From: Mesorhizobium sp. YM1C-6-2
GTDB lineage: Bacteria > Pseudomonadota > Alphaproteobacteria > Rhizobiales > Rhizobiaceae
DNA length: 64,000 bases
Assembly: GCF_003666685.1 (NCBI RefSeq)
Contig: NZ_RCIZ01000014.1
Location: forward strand, 1-64,000
Direction of reading: 5' to 3'
This document shows positions 20,413 through 29,380 of the stretch, piece by piece; the stretch's first letter is position 1, and every line of letters begins with the position of its first letter. A model generated the notes under the pieces. It saw only the letters and a program-made list of their open reading frames with translations, was not told where the DNA came from and searched no databases. The position numbers were made by a program, and so were the translations under genes.

Positions 20413-21228
20413 ATGAACATCCTCACCGACGTCGCAATCGAGAACAAGCTGAATCCCATGACGAACGAACCGTCCGTGAAGATGCAGGGCAAGAAGGTCA
20501 CCGTGCACTACGGCGAGAAGCAGGCGCTGTTCGGCGTCGATCTCGACGTGCGCGAGAAGCAGGTCACCGCGCTCATCGGACCGTCGGGCTGCGGCAAGTC
20601 GACCTTCCTGCGCTGCCTCAACCGGATGAACGACACGATCCCGATCTGCCGCGTCGCGGGCGAGATCACGCTCGACAAGGAGGACATCTACGACCCCAGG
20701 ATCGACGTGGTGGAGTTGCGGGCGCGCGTCGGCATGGTGTTCCAGAAGCCCAATCCGTTTCCGAAGTCGATCTACGAGAACGTCGCCTATGGCCCGCGCA
20801 TCCACGGCCTGGCCAAAAGCCGCGCCGAGCTCGACGAAATCGTCGAGTCGAGCCTGAAGAAGGCGGCTCTATGGAACGAGGTGAAGGACCGTCTCTCCGA
20901 ATCCGGCACCGGCCTTTCGGGTGGCCAGCAGCAGCGCCTCTGCATCGCGCGCGCCATCGCCGTCTCGCCGGAGGTCATCCTGATGGACGAGCCGTGCTCG
21001 GCGCTCGACCCGATCGCCACCGCCAAGGTCGAGGAGTTGATCGACGAGCTGAAGCAGAACTACACGATCGTCATCGTGACGCACTCGATGCAGCAGGCGG
21101 CGCGCGTCTCGCAGCGCACGGCGATGTTCCATCTCGGCTATCTGGTCGAGGAAGGGGCGACCGACAAGATGTTCACCAATCCCGACGACAAGCGCACGCA
21201 GGACTACATCACCGGCCGGTTCGGCTGA
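20413..21228 (+). CDS. pstB: Phosphate ABC transporter ATP-binding protein
   Basis: This ABC ATPase has Walker [10 protein letters not shown], the PstB-specific [10 protein letters not shown] and [14 protein letters not shown], signature LSGGQQQR, Walker B VILMDEP and the H-loop THSM. It powers uptake with PstC and PstA and takes part in Pho signalling with PhoU. ATG 20413 (MNILTDV) is preferred over ATG 20398, since GGAG at 20400-20403 serves the later codon, giving 271 residues. The gene follows pstA with only a few bases between. Confidence 0.96.
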   Translation: MNILTDVAIENKLNPMTNEPSVKMQGKKVTVHYGEKQALFGVDLDVREKQVTALIGPSGCGKSTFLRCLNRMNDTIPICRVAGEITLDKEDIYDPRIDVVELRARVGMVFQKPNPFPKSIYENVAYGPRIHGLAKSRAELDEIVESSLKKAALWNEVKDRLSESGTGLSGGQQQRLCIARAIAVSPEVILMDEPCSALDPIATAKVEELIDELKQNYTIVIVTHSMQQAARVSQRTAMFHLGYLVEEGATDKMFTNPDDKRTQDYITGRFG

Positions 21229-21268
21229 GCGGGTTCCTGTGGAGGCGGCACGAGACGAGGATATTTCC

Positions 21269-21976
21269 ATGAGCAAACACACGGTCACCTCATTCGACGA
21301 GGAACTGACGCATATCGACCGGCTGATCCGCGACATGGGCGACCTCGCCGGGTCGATGGTCGGCGCGGCGATCCGTTCGCTTGTCCTGTCGGACAATGCG
21401 CTGGCGCAGCGCGTCATATCGGACGACGTCATCATGGACGCCCGCCAGCGCGAGCTGGACGACCGCGCGATCACGCTGATCGGCAAGCGCCAGCCCATGG
21501 CGCAGGATCTGCGCGCCGTGGTCGGCGCGATCTGCATGGCCGGCGACCTCGAGCGCATCGGCGATCTCGCCAAGAACATCGCCAAGCGTGTCAGCGCGGT
21601 CGGACAGAGTGCTGCGCCGATCAAGCTGGCGCACGGCATCGAGGGCATGTCCGAAATGGTGCTGGGCCAGGTGCGGGGCGTGATCGAGCTCTACAGCGCG
21701 CGCGACGCCGACGGCCTGAAGGCTTTGCGCACCGACGACGAGAAGATCGACGTGAAATACACGGCCGTGTTCCGCGAGCTGCTCACCTATATGATGGAAG
21801 ACCCGCGCAACATCACCACCTGCACGCATCTCCTGTTTTGCGCGAAGAACCTCGAGCGGATCGGCGACCACGTGACCAACATCGCCGAAAACGCCTATTA
21901 TGTCGTGACGGGTGAGCAGTTGCCCGTCAGCCGGCCAAAGATCGACGAGACCACCTTGTCGGTGCTGGCGCAGTAG
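21269..21976 (+). CDS. phoU: Phosphate signalling regulator PhoU
   Basis: This 235-residue protein is two tandem PhoU three-helix bundles, each with the metal-binding E/DxxxD-type acidic motif (for example DLERIGDLAKNIAKR and NLERIGDHVTNIAENA). PhoU links Pst transport state to the Pho sensor kinase and limits phosphate import. ATG 21269 follows GACGAGG. It lies between pstB and phoB in one transcription unit. No phoR accompanies it in this window. Confidence 0.95.
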   Translation: MSKHTVTSFDEELTHIDRLIRDMGDLAGSMVGAAIRSLVLSDNALAQRVISDDVIMDARQRELDDRAITLIGKRQPMAQDLRAVVGAICMAGDLERIGDLAKNIAKRVSAVGQSAAPIKLAHGIEGMSEMVLGQVRGVIELYSARDADGLKALRTDDEKIDVKYTAVFRELLTYMMEDPRNITTCTHLLFCAKNLERIGDHVTNIAENAYYVVTGEQLPVSRPKIDETTLSVLAQ

Positions 21977-21995
21977 GCGGCAGGAATAGCTTGAG

Positions 21996-22685
21996 ATGAT
22001 CGCACCGAAAGTCATGGTGGTGGAAGACGAGGAGCCGCTTGGCGTGCTCCTGCGTTACAATCTGGAGGCCGAGGGCTACCAGGTCGAGATCGTCACGCGC
22101 GGCGACGAGGCCGAGGTCCGCCTGCAGGAGCACGTTCCCGACCTCCTGGTGCTCGACTGGATGGTCCCGGGCATTTCCGGCATCGAGCTCTGCCGGCGGC
22201 TGCGGATGCGGCCGGAGACGCAGCGCCTGCCGATCATCATGCTGACTGCGCGCGGCGAGGAAAGCGACCGTGTACGCGGCCTGTCGACCGGCGCCGACGA
22301 TTATCTGGTGAAGCCGTTCTCGACGCCGGAATTCATGGCGCGGGTGAGGGCGCTCCTGCGGCGTGCCAAGCCCGAGGTCCTGTCTTCGGTGCTCAAGGTT
22401 GGCGACATCATGCTCGACCGCGAGGCGCACCGCGTCTACCGCAAGAAGAACGAGATCAAGCTCGGCCCGACCGAGTTCCGCCTGCTCGAATTCATGATGC
22501 GCCATCCCGGCCGCGTCTTCTCGCGCAGCCAGCTGCTCGACAATGTCTGGGGCGAGACGATCTATATCGACGAGCGCACGGTCGACGTCCATGTCGGCCG
22601 CCTGCGCAAGGCGGTGAACAACGGCCGTATGCCGGATGTCATCCGAACCATACGCGGGGCCGGCTACGCCATCCGCGAGGACTGA
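21996..22685 (+). CDS. phoB: Phosphate regulon response regulator PhoB
   Basis: This OmpR/PhoB-class regulator of 229 residues has acidic pocket EDEE, phosphoacceptor Asp54 in LLVLDWMVPG, TARGEE, and Lys in DDYLVKPFS. The winged-helix effector reads KLGPTEFRLLEFMMRHPGRV ... DERTVDVHVGRLRKA. It binds Pho boxes such as the one at 16203-16231. It is the last gene of the pst operon. The cognate kinase PhoR is absent from the window. Confidence 0.96.
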   Translation: MIAPKVMVVEDEEPLGVLLRYNLEAEGYQVEIVTRGDEAEVRLQEHVPDLLVLDWMVPGISGIELCRRLRMRPETQRLPIIMLTARGEESDRVRGLSTGADDYLVKPFSTPEFMARVRALLRRAKPEVLSSVLKVGDIMLDREAHRVYRKKNEIKLGPTEFRLLEFMMRHPGRVFSRSQLLDNVWGETIYIDERTVDVHVGRLRKAVNNGRMPDVIRTIRGAGYAIRED

Positions 22686-22689
22686 CCGG

Positions 22690-23931
22690 TCAGGCGAGTT
22701 CCTTGCCGGCGCTTTCCGGCGTGTCCGTGCGCGTGGCGAATATCTCCTGATCGACGAAGGTGAGCGCCCGCATCGCGCAGCCTTGCCGGATGAGCGGCAG
22801 TTCGTCCGTCACCGCATCGAAGGAGATGGCGTCCGAATGCTGCCCGCCGGCGGTCTCGGCTATCGCGGCGCGGATATGCGGCTCCATCAGGTCGAAAGCG
22901 TCCGCACCGCCGCCGATGAAGGCGATGGGGGCGGGGTCTATCAGCGCGAACAGGCTTCCGATGCCGTAGCCGATCGCCGTGCCGGCCTTGCGGTAGGCCT
23001 CGCGCTCCGGGCCCTCGGCGGCGCGGGCGCGGGCGGCGACCGCCTGCATGTCGGCATTGCTCACGCTGTCCTCGGGCATCGAAAATTCGCTTTTCTGCTG
23101 CGCATTGCGCCAGATCGCGTAGTCGCCGGCATAGGCCTCGACGCATCCGCGCCGGCCGCAGCGGCAGAGCGCGCCGCCGGGTTGGTGGATCATGTGGCCG
23201 AACTCGCCGCCGGAGGATCGGGTGCCGGTGAAGAGTTCGCCTTTCAGCACCAGCCCCATGCCGATGCCGTGCGACAGGAGCATGGCGATGAAGTCGTTGC
23301 GATAGCGGCTCGGATCGCGCCAGCGCAGCGCCATCGCCATCATGTTGCAGTCGTTCTCGACCCTCGTCGGTATGGCGATCTCGTGCTCCAGTATGTCAGC
23401 GAACGGAATATCCCGATGCGGCGTGATCGGCGACCAGAGCATGGCGCGTGCAGCGGCGTCGGTTATGCCCTGGATGGCGAGCACGATGCGCAGCGGCTTG
23501 CCGCGGCCGGTATGGCCTGCCGTTAGCCGGCGCAGCATGGCGACGAGTTCCGAGACGAGATCGTCCCTCTGGACGGCCGCCGTCGACACGTTGTGCTTCT
23601 CCTCTGCGACCATGCCGCCGGCATAGTCGATGATCGCAGCCGAAAGGTGGTTCAGCGAAAGCACCGCGACGGCGACGGTTCCAGCCTTCGGATCGAGCGC
23701 CAGCGCCACCTGAGGTCGCCCGCGCCGCGCCGCCGGCAGCTCGCCGCCCTTCGGTTCGGCGAGAATGCCCTCGGCGATCAGATCGGCCGAGATTGCCGAA
23801 ATGGTCGAATGGCTGAGGCCGGTGGCGGCGGCGATTTCTGTGCGCGACGGCTGGCCGGACCGGCGCACCGCGGAGATGACCATCGCGCGATTGCGGCGGC
23901 GCAGATCGTCATGGCGGATTCCAGCCGTCAT
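22690..23931 (-). CDS. ROK-family transcriptional regulator, 413 aa
   Basis: An N-terminal winged HTH (NRAMVISAVRRSGQPSRTEI, AAATGLSHSTISAISADL) is followed by a ROK sugar-kinase-like domain with ALCRCGRRGCVEAYAG, the zinc-binding CxCGxxGC motif that marks ROK repressors. Such proteins usually repress sugar or polyol catabolism genes and respond to a carbohydrate ligand, but no obvious target lies next to it. ATG 23931 (MTAGIRHDDL) gives the normal N-terminus, with AAAGG close upstream; the frame stays open to 24024. It converges with phoB, four bases apart. Confidence 0.85.
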   Translation of the reverse strand: MTAGIRHDDLRRRNRAMVISAVRRSGQPSRTEIAAATGLSHSTISAISADLIAEGILAEPKGGELPAARRGRPQVALALDPKAGTVAVAVLSLNHLSAAIIDYAGGMVAEEKHNVSTAAVQRDDLVSELVAMLRRLTAGHTGRGKPLRIVLAIQGITDAAARAMLWSPITPHRDIPFADILEHEIAIPTRVENDCNMMAMALRWRDPSRYRNDFIAMLLSHGIGMGLVLKGELFTGTRSSGGEFGHMIHQPGGALCRCGRRGCVEAYAGDYAIWRNAQQKSEFSMPEDSVSNADMQAVAARARAAEGPEREAYRKAGTAIGYGIGSLFALIDPAPIAFIGGGADAFDLMEPHIRAAIAETAGGQHSDAISFDAVTDELPLIRQGCAMRALTFVDQEIFATRTDTPESAGKELA

Positions 23932-24211
23932 TTTCCTTTGTGTCTCCCCTGACGGTGGCCCGGAGCCATGAGAAGACCCCTGCCTGACCTCAACGACAAA
24001 ACATCGTCTGGCGTGCCTTGCCAAGTCATTCCTGGCGCAGTCCGTAAAATTGAATGACAGGGGATGTCCGCGTCACCGAAACGGCGAGGAAAAAGTGCTT
24101 TGCATGATCATTTCGACGCCTTGCAAGAGGCGCAGTTCCGCTGAAAAACGGGAGGTTGCGACCATACGCATGGCGGGCCGGGGGTGGCCCCCTGAATTTT
24201 GCGTTGTATAG

Positions 24212-25858
24212 ATGGGGTCGAGCGTCGATAAGGGGGTCCGAGGCTCCAGAAAACCAGGTCGGCGATTGAAAAAGCATTTCCCCATAGTCGCCTTCGCCGC
24301 CGTCGCTCTCGCCAGCCTGGCGATGGCCGGTTTCGCCTATCTGGCGGCGGAAGAGGCGACCCGCATCAAATTCGAGGCCACGGCCGACGACGCGCTGAAT
24401 CGCATCCAGAGCCGGGTCGACCTGCATCTGTCGCTGCTGCGCGAACTGGACGCATTTTTCTCTGCCCGCGCGGGCCAGGTGACGGGGGGCGAGTTCAAGA
24501 CCTATTTCGAGGCGCTGCAGGTCGAGAAGAATTTCGAGGGACTGCAGTCGCTTGGCCTTCTCGGGGTAGGAAAACCCGGTGACGAGGCGCTTCTCGAACA
24601 GGCGATCAGCGAGCGGCTGAACGTCGAGAAGCCGATCTTTCCGCCCACGTCTGACGGCGACTGGCGGATGCCGGTGCTGTTGATGGAGCCGTTCGATCGG
24701 GACCGGATCGGCTACGACATGTTCAGCGACCCGCAGGCGCGCGAAGCGATCCTCGCCGCGATGGAGACGGGCGAGGCGCGGGCGACCGGCCGCACGCTTC
24801 TCGGGCCTCAGCTAGGCGTGCAGGCATCTCCGGGTTTCCTGCTGTTCTCGACGCTGGAACGGCCCGGCGCGCCCGAAGCCCAGCCGATAGGCATGCTCTT
24901 CGCCGCGTTCCGCACCCAGGAACTGGTCAAGTCCGCGCTGGACAAGTTCCCGGCGCTGCCGGTCAATGCCAGGGTGTTCGACGGCGGCAGCGACGCGGCG
25001 AACCTGTTGTTCCAGTCGGAGGCCGAGCCCGCATACGGCGTGGATTTCACCACGGTCCGGCAACTGCTCGTCGCCGGCAGACCGTGGACCATAGAATTCC
25101 GGCCGACGGCGGGCTTCACGCGGCCGTCCTCGCCGGTCGTCCCGTTGCTGCTCGGCCTGTTCGGCGTCCTGCTCGCCGTGGCGATCGCGCTGTTGCAGCG
25201 CTATCAGGCGCGCGCCTATGACGCGATGTCGAAGCTGCAGGAGGCGGCGGAGAGCAGCCTTCTCGAAAAGGACCTGATGCTTCAGGAGATGAAGCATCGC
25301 ATCAAGAACTCGATCACCCGCGTGCTGGCGATCGCGCGCCAGACGGCGGCCAACGCCAAGGACATAGGCGAATTCCAGGAATCCTTCTCGGCGCGCCTGC
25401 AGGCGATGGCCGCGTCCCAGGACATGCTGACCCGCTCGCGCTGGCAGAAGGCCGATCTCGGCGAACTGCTGCGCATCGAGCTTGCGCAGGTCTTCGGCAA
25501 GGAGCTGCCGGGCGGCATGCTCAGCGGGCCCCGGGTCATGCTGTCGGAAACGGCGACCCAGGCGCTCGGTCTGACCTTCCACGAACTGGCCACCAACGCG
25601 CTGAAATATGGCGAAGCCGGCAATTCGACCGATGCGCTGAAAGTGGAATGGCGGCTGACGGACGAAGGCGACATGCTGGCGCTTTTCTGGCGGGAGACGA
25701 GCAACGCTGCCGTGACGCCGCCCGAAAAGCCGGGTTTCGGCACCCGGCTCATCGATATGAACATCACCCGCGAACTGAAGGGCACGATCCGGCGCGACTA
25801 TCGGGCGGATGGCCTGCATATCGAGATCGAGATACCGCTGGGCGGTATGAGAAACTGA
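24212..25858 (+). CDS. CHASE-domain HWE-family histidine kinase, 548 aa
   Basis: A basic N-terminus and membrane helix (about 23-45) lead into a periplasmic CHASE-type sensor (about 70-290, FEGLQSLGLLGVG, then MPVLLMEPF). A second helix lies at about 310-330. The cytoplasmic kinase has QEMKHRIKNSITRVL with the phospho-His, then FHELATNALKYGE and FWRET, the W-x-E of the HWE family. HWE and HisKA_2 kinases in Alphaproteobacteria commonly phosphorylate PhyR, whose gene is 3-5 kb away, so a role as stress sensor is likely but unproven. The start is uncertain: ATG 24212 has no good ribosome-binding site and TTG 24267 is an alternative. Confidence 0.85.
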   Translation: MGSSVDKGVRGSRKPGRRLKKHFPIVAFAAVALASLAMAGFAYLAAEEATRIKFEATADDALNRIQSRVDLHLSLLRELDAFFSARAGQVTGGEFKTYFEALQVEKNFEGLQSLGLLGVGKPGDEALLEQAISERLNVEKPIFPPTSDGDWRMPVLLMEPFDRDRIGYDMFSDPQAREAILAAMETGEARATGRTLLGPQLGVQASPGFLLFSTLERPGAPEAQPIGMLFAAFRTQELVKSALDKFPALPVNARVFDGGSDAANLLFQSEAEPAYGVDFTTVRQLLVAGRPWTIEFRPTAGFTRPSSPVVPLLLGLFGVLLAVAIALLQRYQARAYDAMSKLQEAAESSLLEKDLMLQEMKHRIKNSITRVLAIARQTAANAKDIGEFQESFSARLQAMAASQDMLTRSRWQKADLGELLRIELAQVFGKELPGGMLSGPRVMLSETATQALGLTFHELATNALKYGEAGNSTDALKVEWRLTDEGDMLALFWRETSNAAVTPPEKPGFGTRLIDMNITRELKGTIRRDYRADGLHIEIEIPLGGMRN

Positions 25859-25910
25859 AACCCGGCTAAGCAAGAACGCCAGGCAAGAAAATCAGACAAA
25901 AGAAAAGCCA

Positions 25911-25930
25911 TCCCGGCGACCAAGCCGGGA
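25911..25930 (-). terminator. Terminator between the kinase and the convergent lipoprotein gene
   Basis: TCCCGGC (25911-25917) pairs with GCCGGGA (25924-25930), loop GACCAA. On the minus strand the stem is followed by TGGCTTTTCTTTTG, so it should end the lipoprotein transcript. Confidence 0.6.
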
Positions 25931-25976
25931 CAGCCCTTGTCTTTGGGAGCGGCTGGCGCCGCCCGCCGTGTTCGCC

Positions 25977-26228
25977 TTAGCGGCAGCGAGCCTCGTAGAT
26001 ACGGCCGTTGCGGTCGCGATAGCGGCACCAGCCGTCGCGGGTCGCCTTGCCGAGCAGCACGCCGGATGCCGCGCCAACCACGCCGCCGACGATCGCACCG
26101 CCCGCGTCGCCCGTGGCCAGAGCGCCGATACCGGCACCCACCAGGCCGCCGGTCGCCGCGTCCTGTTCGGCAGTCGTGCAGCCGGCCAGCGCCACCATGG
26201 CGGCAACGGCAAAGATAGTCTTTCTCAT
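25977..26228 (-). CDS. Glycine-zipper lipoprotein, 83 aa
   Basis: The N-terminus MRKTIFAVAAMVALAGC is a lipoprotein signal with lipobox LAGC. A glycine-zipper segment follows (GGLVGAGIGALATGDAGGAI, then GGVVGAASGVLLG), and a basic C-terminus ends WCRYRDRNGRIYEARCR. This matches small outer-membrane glycine-zipper (SlyB/YMGG-like) lipoproteins, induced by envelope stress in many proteobacteria. ATG 26228 is preceded by GAGGAG. No EcfG-type promoter was found upstream. Confidence 0.8.
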   Translation of the reverse strand: MRKTIFAVAAMVALAGCTTAEQDAATGGLVGAGIGALATGDAGGAIVGGVVGAASGVLLGKATRDGWCRYRDRNGRIYEARCR

Positions 26229-26297
26229 AAAAGGCTCCTCAGTTTGGTCGTCCCGCCCTCTCATAGCACGCAACGGCGGTTTTTTGCGCGCCGGAAA

Positions 26298-26624
26298 CTA
26301 TTCTTGGCTAAGATAGTCTTTTTCGCGGCTTTCCGGCCTGGATGCAATCATGATTTCGGGCACTTCGATCATGGCATAGAGCGTCCCATCCGGCTTGACG
26401 TCCCACACCAGCTTGGCGTCTTCTTCCTCGATTGCCGGGTCGACCTCGACGCATTGGCCGAAGACCTGGGGATGCTTGGTCGTGAAAAGGCTGATCGACG
26501 GCTGCAGATCGCCTTCGCATTCCTCCACCGTTTCGTAAACGGCCACCGGCGGCGGCAGTTCGCTGCATTGTGCAAGATCGTCCGAGCATCCGATTATCAG
26601 CAGCAAGGCGGCTATGTGTTCCAT
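26298..26624 (-). CDS. Hypothetical exported protein, 108 aa
   Basis: The N-terminus MEHIAALLLIIGCSDDLAQC resembles a short or degraded signal/lipobox (LIIGC). The rest is acidic with several Cys (ECEGDLQPS, GQCVEVDPAIEEED) and reads like a small periplasmic protein. ATG 26624 follows GAGAGGTGA, a good ribosome-binding site. I do not recognise a named family. It lies alone between the lipoprotein and the second HWE kinase on the same strand. Confidence 0.6.
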   Translation of the reverse strand: MEHIAALLLIIGCSDDLAQCSELPPPVAVYETVEECEGDLQPSISLFTTKHPQVFGQCVEVDPAIEEEDAKLVWDVKPDGTLYAMIEVPEIMIASRPESREKDYLSQE

Positions 26625-26826
26625 GGCAGTCACCTCTCACAACGAGAGAACGACCCCTCTCAAGCCGGAAAAACGCCGTGGCTGCCGGGATGGTTCCCGC
26701 GGCGGCGGCTGCATGGCGGTAGCGAATCCGTGAAATCGCTCGTGCGGAGCCGTATCGGATTGATATCACTGGATAAAAGGTAATCGCTCTCCGGGAGCTC
26801 CGGCCGGCTCCGTAGGCTCGCCGAAC

Positions 26827-27879
26827 CTATCCGGTCTCGAAATTCCCGAACGGGATGACCAGCCTGTAGTCAAGGGCGCCATTCTCGATCTTCAGGCTGG
26901 CGCTGCCGTTGAGCGAGGCCGGCACCACGCGTTCCAGCGCGACGCTGCCGAAGCGCTTCTCGCGCAGTTCCGGCTCGTTGTCGGTGGCGCCGATCTTCTC
27001 GTGCCAGGTCAGCAGCAGTGATTGTTGCCCGGCCGTATCGGGTTCGAGATGCGTCTCGAGCGAGACCTTTCCGCCCGGTCTCGACAGCGCCCCATAACTC
27101 ACGGAATTGGCCACTAGCTCGTGCAGGGCCAGTCCAACATGCAGGGCGGCGTTCGGATTGAGCCAGGGCTTTTCGCCCGTCAGGCGCACGGCGTTTTCCG
27201 GCGTCGGGCGATAGCGGGACACCTGCTCCGCCACCAGCTCGCCGAGATCGGCGCCGCGCCAGTTGGACGAGGTGACCAGATCCTGCGAGGAGGCCAGCGA
27301 CTGCAGCCTTCCGTGGAAGCGCGCGAGGAATTCCTCGATCGTCGAGGAATGGCGTCCGGTCTGGGTGGCGATGCTCTGGATGATGGCGAGGAGGTTGCGC
27401 GAGCGATGGCTGACTTCGCGCAGCAGCACCCGCAAGGTCTTCTCGCGGCGCTTCTGCTCGCTGGTTTCGATGACGGTGGTGACGATGCCGTGCACCTCGC
27501 CGTCAGGCGCCAGGTCCGCGTCGATCCATAGATCGAACCACTGGTCCTCGCTCTGTCCCGGGACGCCGGGAATGCAGATGTCGAGGCGGTCGGAGGGCGC
27601 TCCCGAAAGCACCGCCTGCTTGGCGGCGATGACGGTTGCCGCGACTTCGGGCGGCAGGAAGTCGCCGTCTGACATGTCGGTTATGCTGCCTGGCGACCAG
27701 GAGGGCGGCACGTTCTGCGCCCAGGCCACGCGCAGGTCGGGATACTGGTACAGCACGGAAACGGCGGTGTTGCTGAGGGCCCGCGGTAATCCGAACGCGA
27801 TCTGCGCGCCCATGTCGGGACTGGGCGGACCGGTCGCCCTCCTGTTCCCCTTCCTGTCCCCTCCGGATGCTGACTTCAT
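26827..27879 (-). CDS. PAS-containing HWE-family histidine kinase, 350 aa
   Basis: An N-terminal PAS-like region (about 25-140; SVLYQYPDLRVAWAQNVPPS, GIVTTVIETSEQKRRE) leads into an HWE kinase: REVSHRSRNLLAIIQSIATQ with the phospho-His, LALHELVANSVSYGAL for the N-box, and LLLTWHEKIG carrying W-x-E. No membrane helix is present. It lies next to phyR-nepR-ecfG, so PhyR is a likely substrate by analogy with other alphaproteobacterial stress kinases. It is transcribed in the same direction as phyR but separated from it by the DUF1328 gene and two hairpins. Confidence 0.87.
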   Translation of the reverse strand: MKSASGGDRKGNRRATGPPSPDMGAQIAFGLPRALSNTAVSVLYQYPDLRVAWAQNVPPSWSPGSITDMSDGDFLPPEVAATVIAAKQAVLSGAPSDRLDICIPGVPGQSEDQWFDLWIDADLAPDGEVHGIVTTVIETSEQKRREKTLRVLLREVSHRSRNLLAIIQSIATQTGRHSSTIEEFLARFHGRLQSLASSQDLVTSSNWRGADLGELVAEQVSRYRPTPENAVRLTGEKPWLNPNAALHVGLALHELVANSVSYGALSRPGGKVSLETHLEPDTAGQQSLLLTWHEKIGATDNEPELREKRFGSVALERVVPASLNGSASLKIENGALDYRLVIPFGNFETG

Positions 27880-27979
27880 GATCTGGACCTGTGATTGGCA
27901 CCGGACCGGGCTGTTCGTCTCCTATGCGGAGATCACAAGATACTGCTGGTGCTCTGCATGCGGTTGCTTGAAGAAAGGT

Positions 27980-28019
27980 CCGCCGGACAGAGCTCCGTTG
28001 GAAAAGCTCTGCCCGGCGG
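27980..28019 (-). terminator. Strong hairpin downstream of the DUF1328 gene
   Basis: CCGCCGGACAGAGCT (27980-27994) pairs with AGCTCTGCCCGGCGG (28005-28019) over 15 bp with one wobble and a 10-base loop. On the minus strand it is followed by ACCTTTCTTC. It lies between the DUF1328 stop and the HWE kinase start and is probably a terminator. Confidence 0.6.
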
Positions 28020-28075
28020 CAACTGGAAACCGATTGAGGGGTGCGGCTTCCAGCATTCGAGACTGGAGCGCCTCG

Positions 28076-28240
28076 TCACGCCCGGCGGAAGAGTCCGGCC
28101 AGAAGCGAGATCACGAGGAAGGCCAGGAACACGAAGAACAGGATCTGCGCGATGCCCGCGGATGTTCCGGCGATGCCGCCGAAGCCGAGCGCTCCGGCGA
28201 TGATGGCGACAACAAGAAAAACAAGAGCCCAGTAAAGCAT
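28076..28240 (-). CDS. DUF1328 (YtjA-like) small membrane protein, 54 aa
   Basis: The protein is almost wholly hydrophobic: [20 protein letters not shown], then [20 protein letters not shown], ending in LFRRA. This is the classic DUF1328 two-helix membrane protein, very common in Proteobacteria and often stress-induced. A GGAGAT purine stretch precedes ATG 28240. A perfect EcfG promoter (28272-28296) lies 32-56 bp upstream, placing it in the general stress regulon. Confidence 0.9.
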   Translation of the reverse strand: MLYWALVFLVVAIIAGALGFGGIAGTSAGIAQILFFVFLAFLVISLLAGLFRRA

Positions 28241-28271
28241 GATCGATCTCCTCGAATTCGGATGCGTCGGA

Positions 28272-28296
28272 AACGGCGCATCCGGTAATTTGTTCC
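28272..28296 (-). promoter_or_regulatory. EcfG-type promoter of the DUF1328 gene
   Basis: On the minus strand GGAAC (28292-28296), 16 bp, CGTT (28272-28275): an exact match to the alphaproteobacterial general-stress sigma consensus GGAAC-N16/17-CGTT. It is 32 bp from the start codon. Confidence 0.85.
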
Positions 28297-28307
28297 GGAA
28301 ACTCAAC

Positions 28308-28334
28308 AAAAAGGCCGCCCTGCGGCGGCCTTTT
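28308..28334. terminator. Bidirectional terminator beyond phyR
   Basis: GGCCGCC (28313-28319) pairs with GGCGGCC (28324-28330) around CTGC, flanked by AAAAA on the left and TTTT on the right. It ends the phyR transcript on the minus strand. Confidence 0.85.
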
Positions 28335-28355
28335 CCCTAGCGGGCGAAGCGTGCC

Positions 28356-29150
28356 TCAGGCTGCTGCCTTGGCCTGCCGGTCGAAGAAGAGCGCCTGGCT
28401 GATCAACGCCTTCACCATGTCCGGATTGAAGGGCTTCGTGACCAGGAAGGCCGGTTCCGGCCTTTCGCCGGTGAGCAGGCGCTCGGGGAACGCGGTGATG
28501 AAGATCACCGGCACCGATGCCGTCGACAGGATTTCGTTGACCGCGTCGATGCCCGAACTGCCGTCGGCGAGCTGGATATCGGCGAGGATCATCTTGGCGC
28601 GCGAGTTCTTGAACATCGCGGTCGCCTCGGCATGGGTGCGTGCCGTGCCGACCACGCGGTGGCCGAGGCTCTCGACCATCTGCTCGATGTCCATGGCGAT
28701 CAGCGGCTCGTCCTCGATGATCAGGATGTCCGTCGCGACCTGCCGCGAGATCTCGGCGCTCGCTTGGGTAAGCAGGTCGGTGAATTCCTCTTCGGTGGCG
28801 TCGAGGATCTCAGCGGCTTCCTCATTGGAGAAGCCTTCGACCGCGATCAGCAGGAAGGCCTGCCGTGTCCGTGGCGCAAGGGCGCCGAGATTGGCGGCGG
28901 TACGCTGCTCCCAGGCCGTCGGCGCGGTCTCCTGCGGCACGCGGATCGAGACCGCGGTGAAGAGCTGCGAGAAAAGACGATAGAGCGCGATGCGATCGCT
29001 GGAGGCTTTCGGAAAAATGCTTACATCGGCAATGACGGCTTCCAGCAGGGCCGCGACCAATGCGTCGCCGCTGTGCTGTGATCCGGACACCGCCCGTGAA
29101 AATCGCCGAAGGAAAGGCAAATGCGGGGCAATGGTTGCGGACAAACTCAT
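28356..29150 (-). CDS. phyR: General stress response anti-anti-sigma regulator PhyR
   Basis: This 264-residue protein joins an N-terminal EcfG sigma-like domain (sigma2/sigma4-like helices, RTRQAFLLIAVEGFSNEEAA) to a C-terminal receiver (LIIEDEPLIAMDIEQMVESL) with phosphoacceptor Asp191 in ILADIQLADG and KPFN. When phosphorylated, PhyR mimics the sigma factor and sequesters NepR, freeing EcfG. It is divergent from nepR-ecfG, and a perfect EcfG promoter (29210-29234) gives positive feedback. A GGGAGA stretch lies ahead of ATG 29150. Confidence 0.97.
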   Translation of the reverse strand: MSLSATIAPHLPFLRRFSRAVSGSQHSGDALVAALLEAVIADVSIFPKASSDRIALYRLFSQLFTAVSIRVPQETAPTAWEQRTAANLGALAPRTRQAFLLIAVEGFSNEEAAEILDATEEEFTDLLTQASAEISRQVATDILIIEDEPLIAMDIEQMVESLGHRVVGTARTHAEATAMFKNSRAKMILADIQLADGSSGIDAVNEILSTASVPVIFITAFPERLLTGERPEPAFLVTKPFNPDMVKALISQALFFDRQAKAAA

Positions 29151-29209
29151 AGTGATCCGTCTCCCTCAAGTGACGTATTGAGATTTAGGGTAAAGACCCG
29201 AAGCCTTAC

Positions 29210-29234
29210 AACGTCAGCCGGCATCAAAAGTTCC
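29210..29234 (-). promoter_or_regulatory. EcfG-type promoter of phyR
   Basis: On the minus strand GGAAC (29230-29234), N16, CGTT (29210-29213). It is an exact consensus 60 bp upstream of the phyR ATG and back to back with the nepR promoter. Confidence 0.9.
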
Positions 29235-29253
29235 AAAAAAAAGCGGCGACACG

Positions 29254-29278
29254 GGAACCATTCCGAAATTGCTGCGTT
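29254..29278 (+). promoter_or_regulatory. EcfG-type promoter of nepR-ecfG
   Basis: GGAAC (29254-29258), N16, CGTT (29275-29278). It is an exact consensus about 100 bp upstream of nepR, implying autoregulation of the sigma factor and its anti-sigma factor. Confidence 0.9.
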
Positions 29279-29380
29279 TAGCGGCCCGACAACAGGGCAA
29301 CCGGCCAAAGGGGGCCTGGCGTAGTGTGGAATCATGATACGCTCGGCTTGAACCGGGGAAACAAGGGCAAAAAACCGACA

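Noticed and set aside
19243-20805. Long minus-strand frame opposite pstA/pstB
   Set aside because: Highly charged, repetitive translation without family motifs; shadow of the pst genes.
24109-24134. EcfG promoter upstream of the ROK gene
   Set aside because: The minus strand reads GGAAC-N16-CGTC, one base off, and the ROK gene has no clear stress link.
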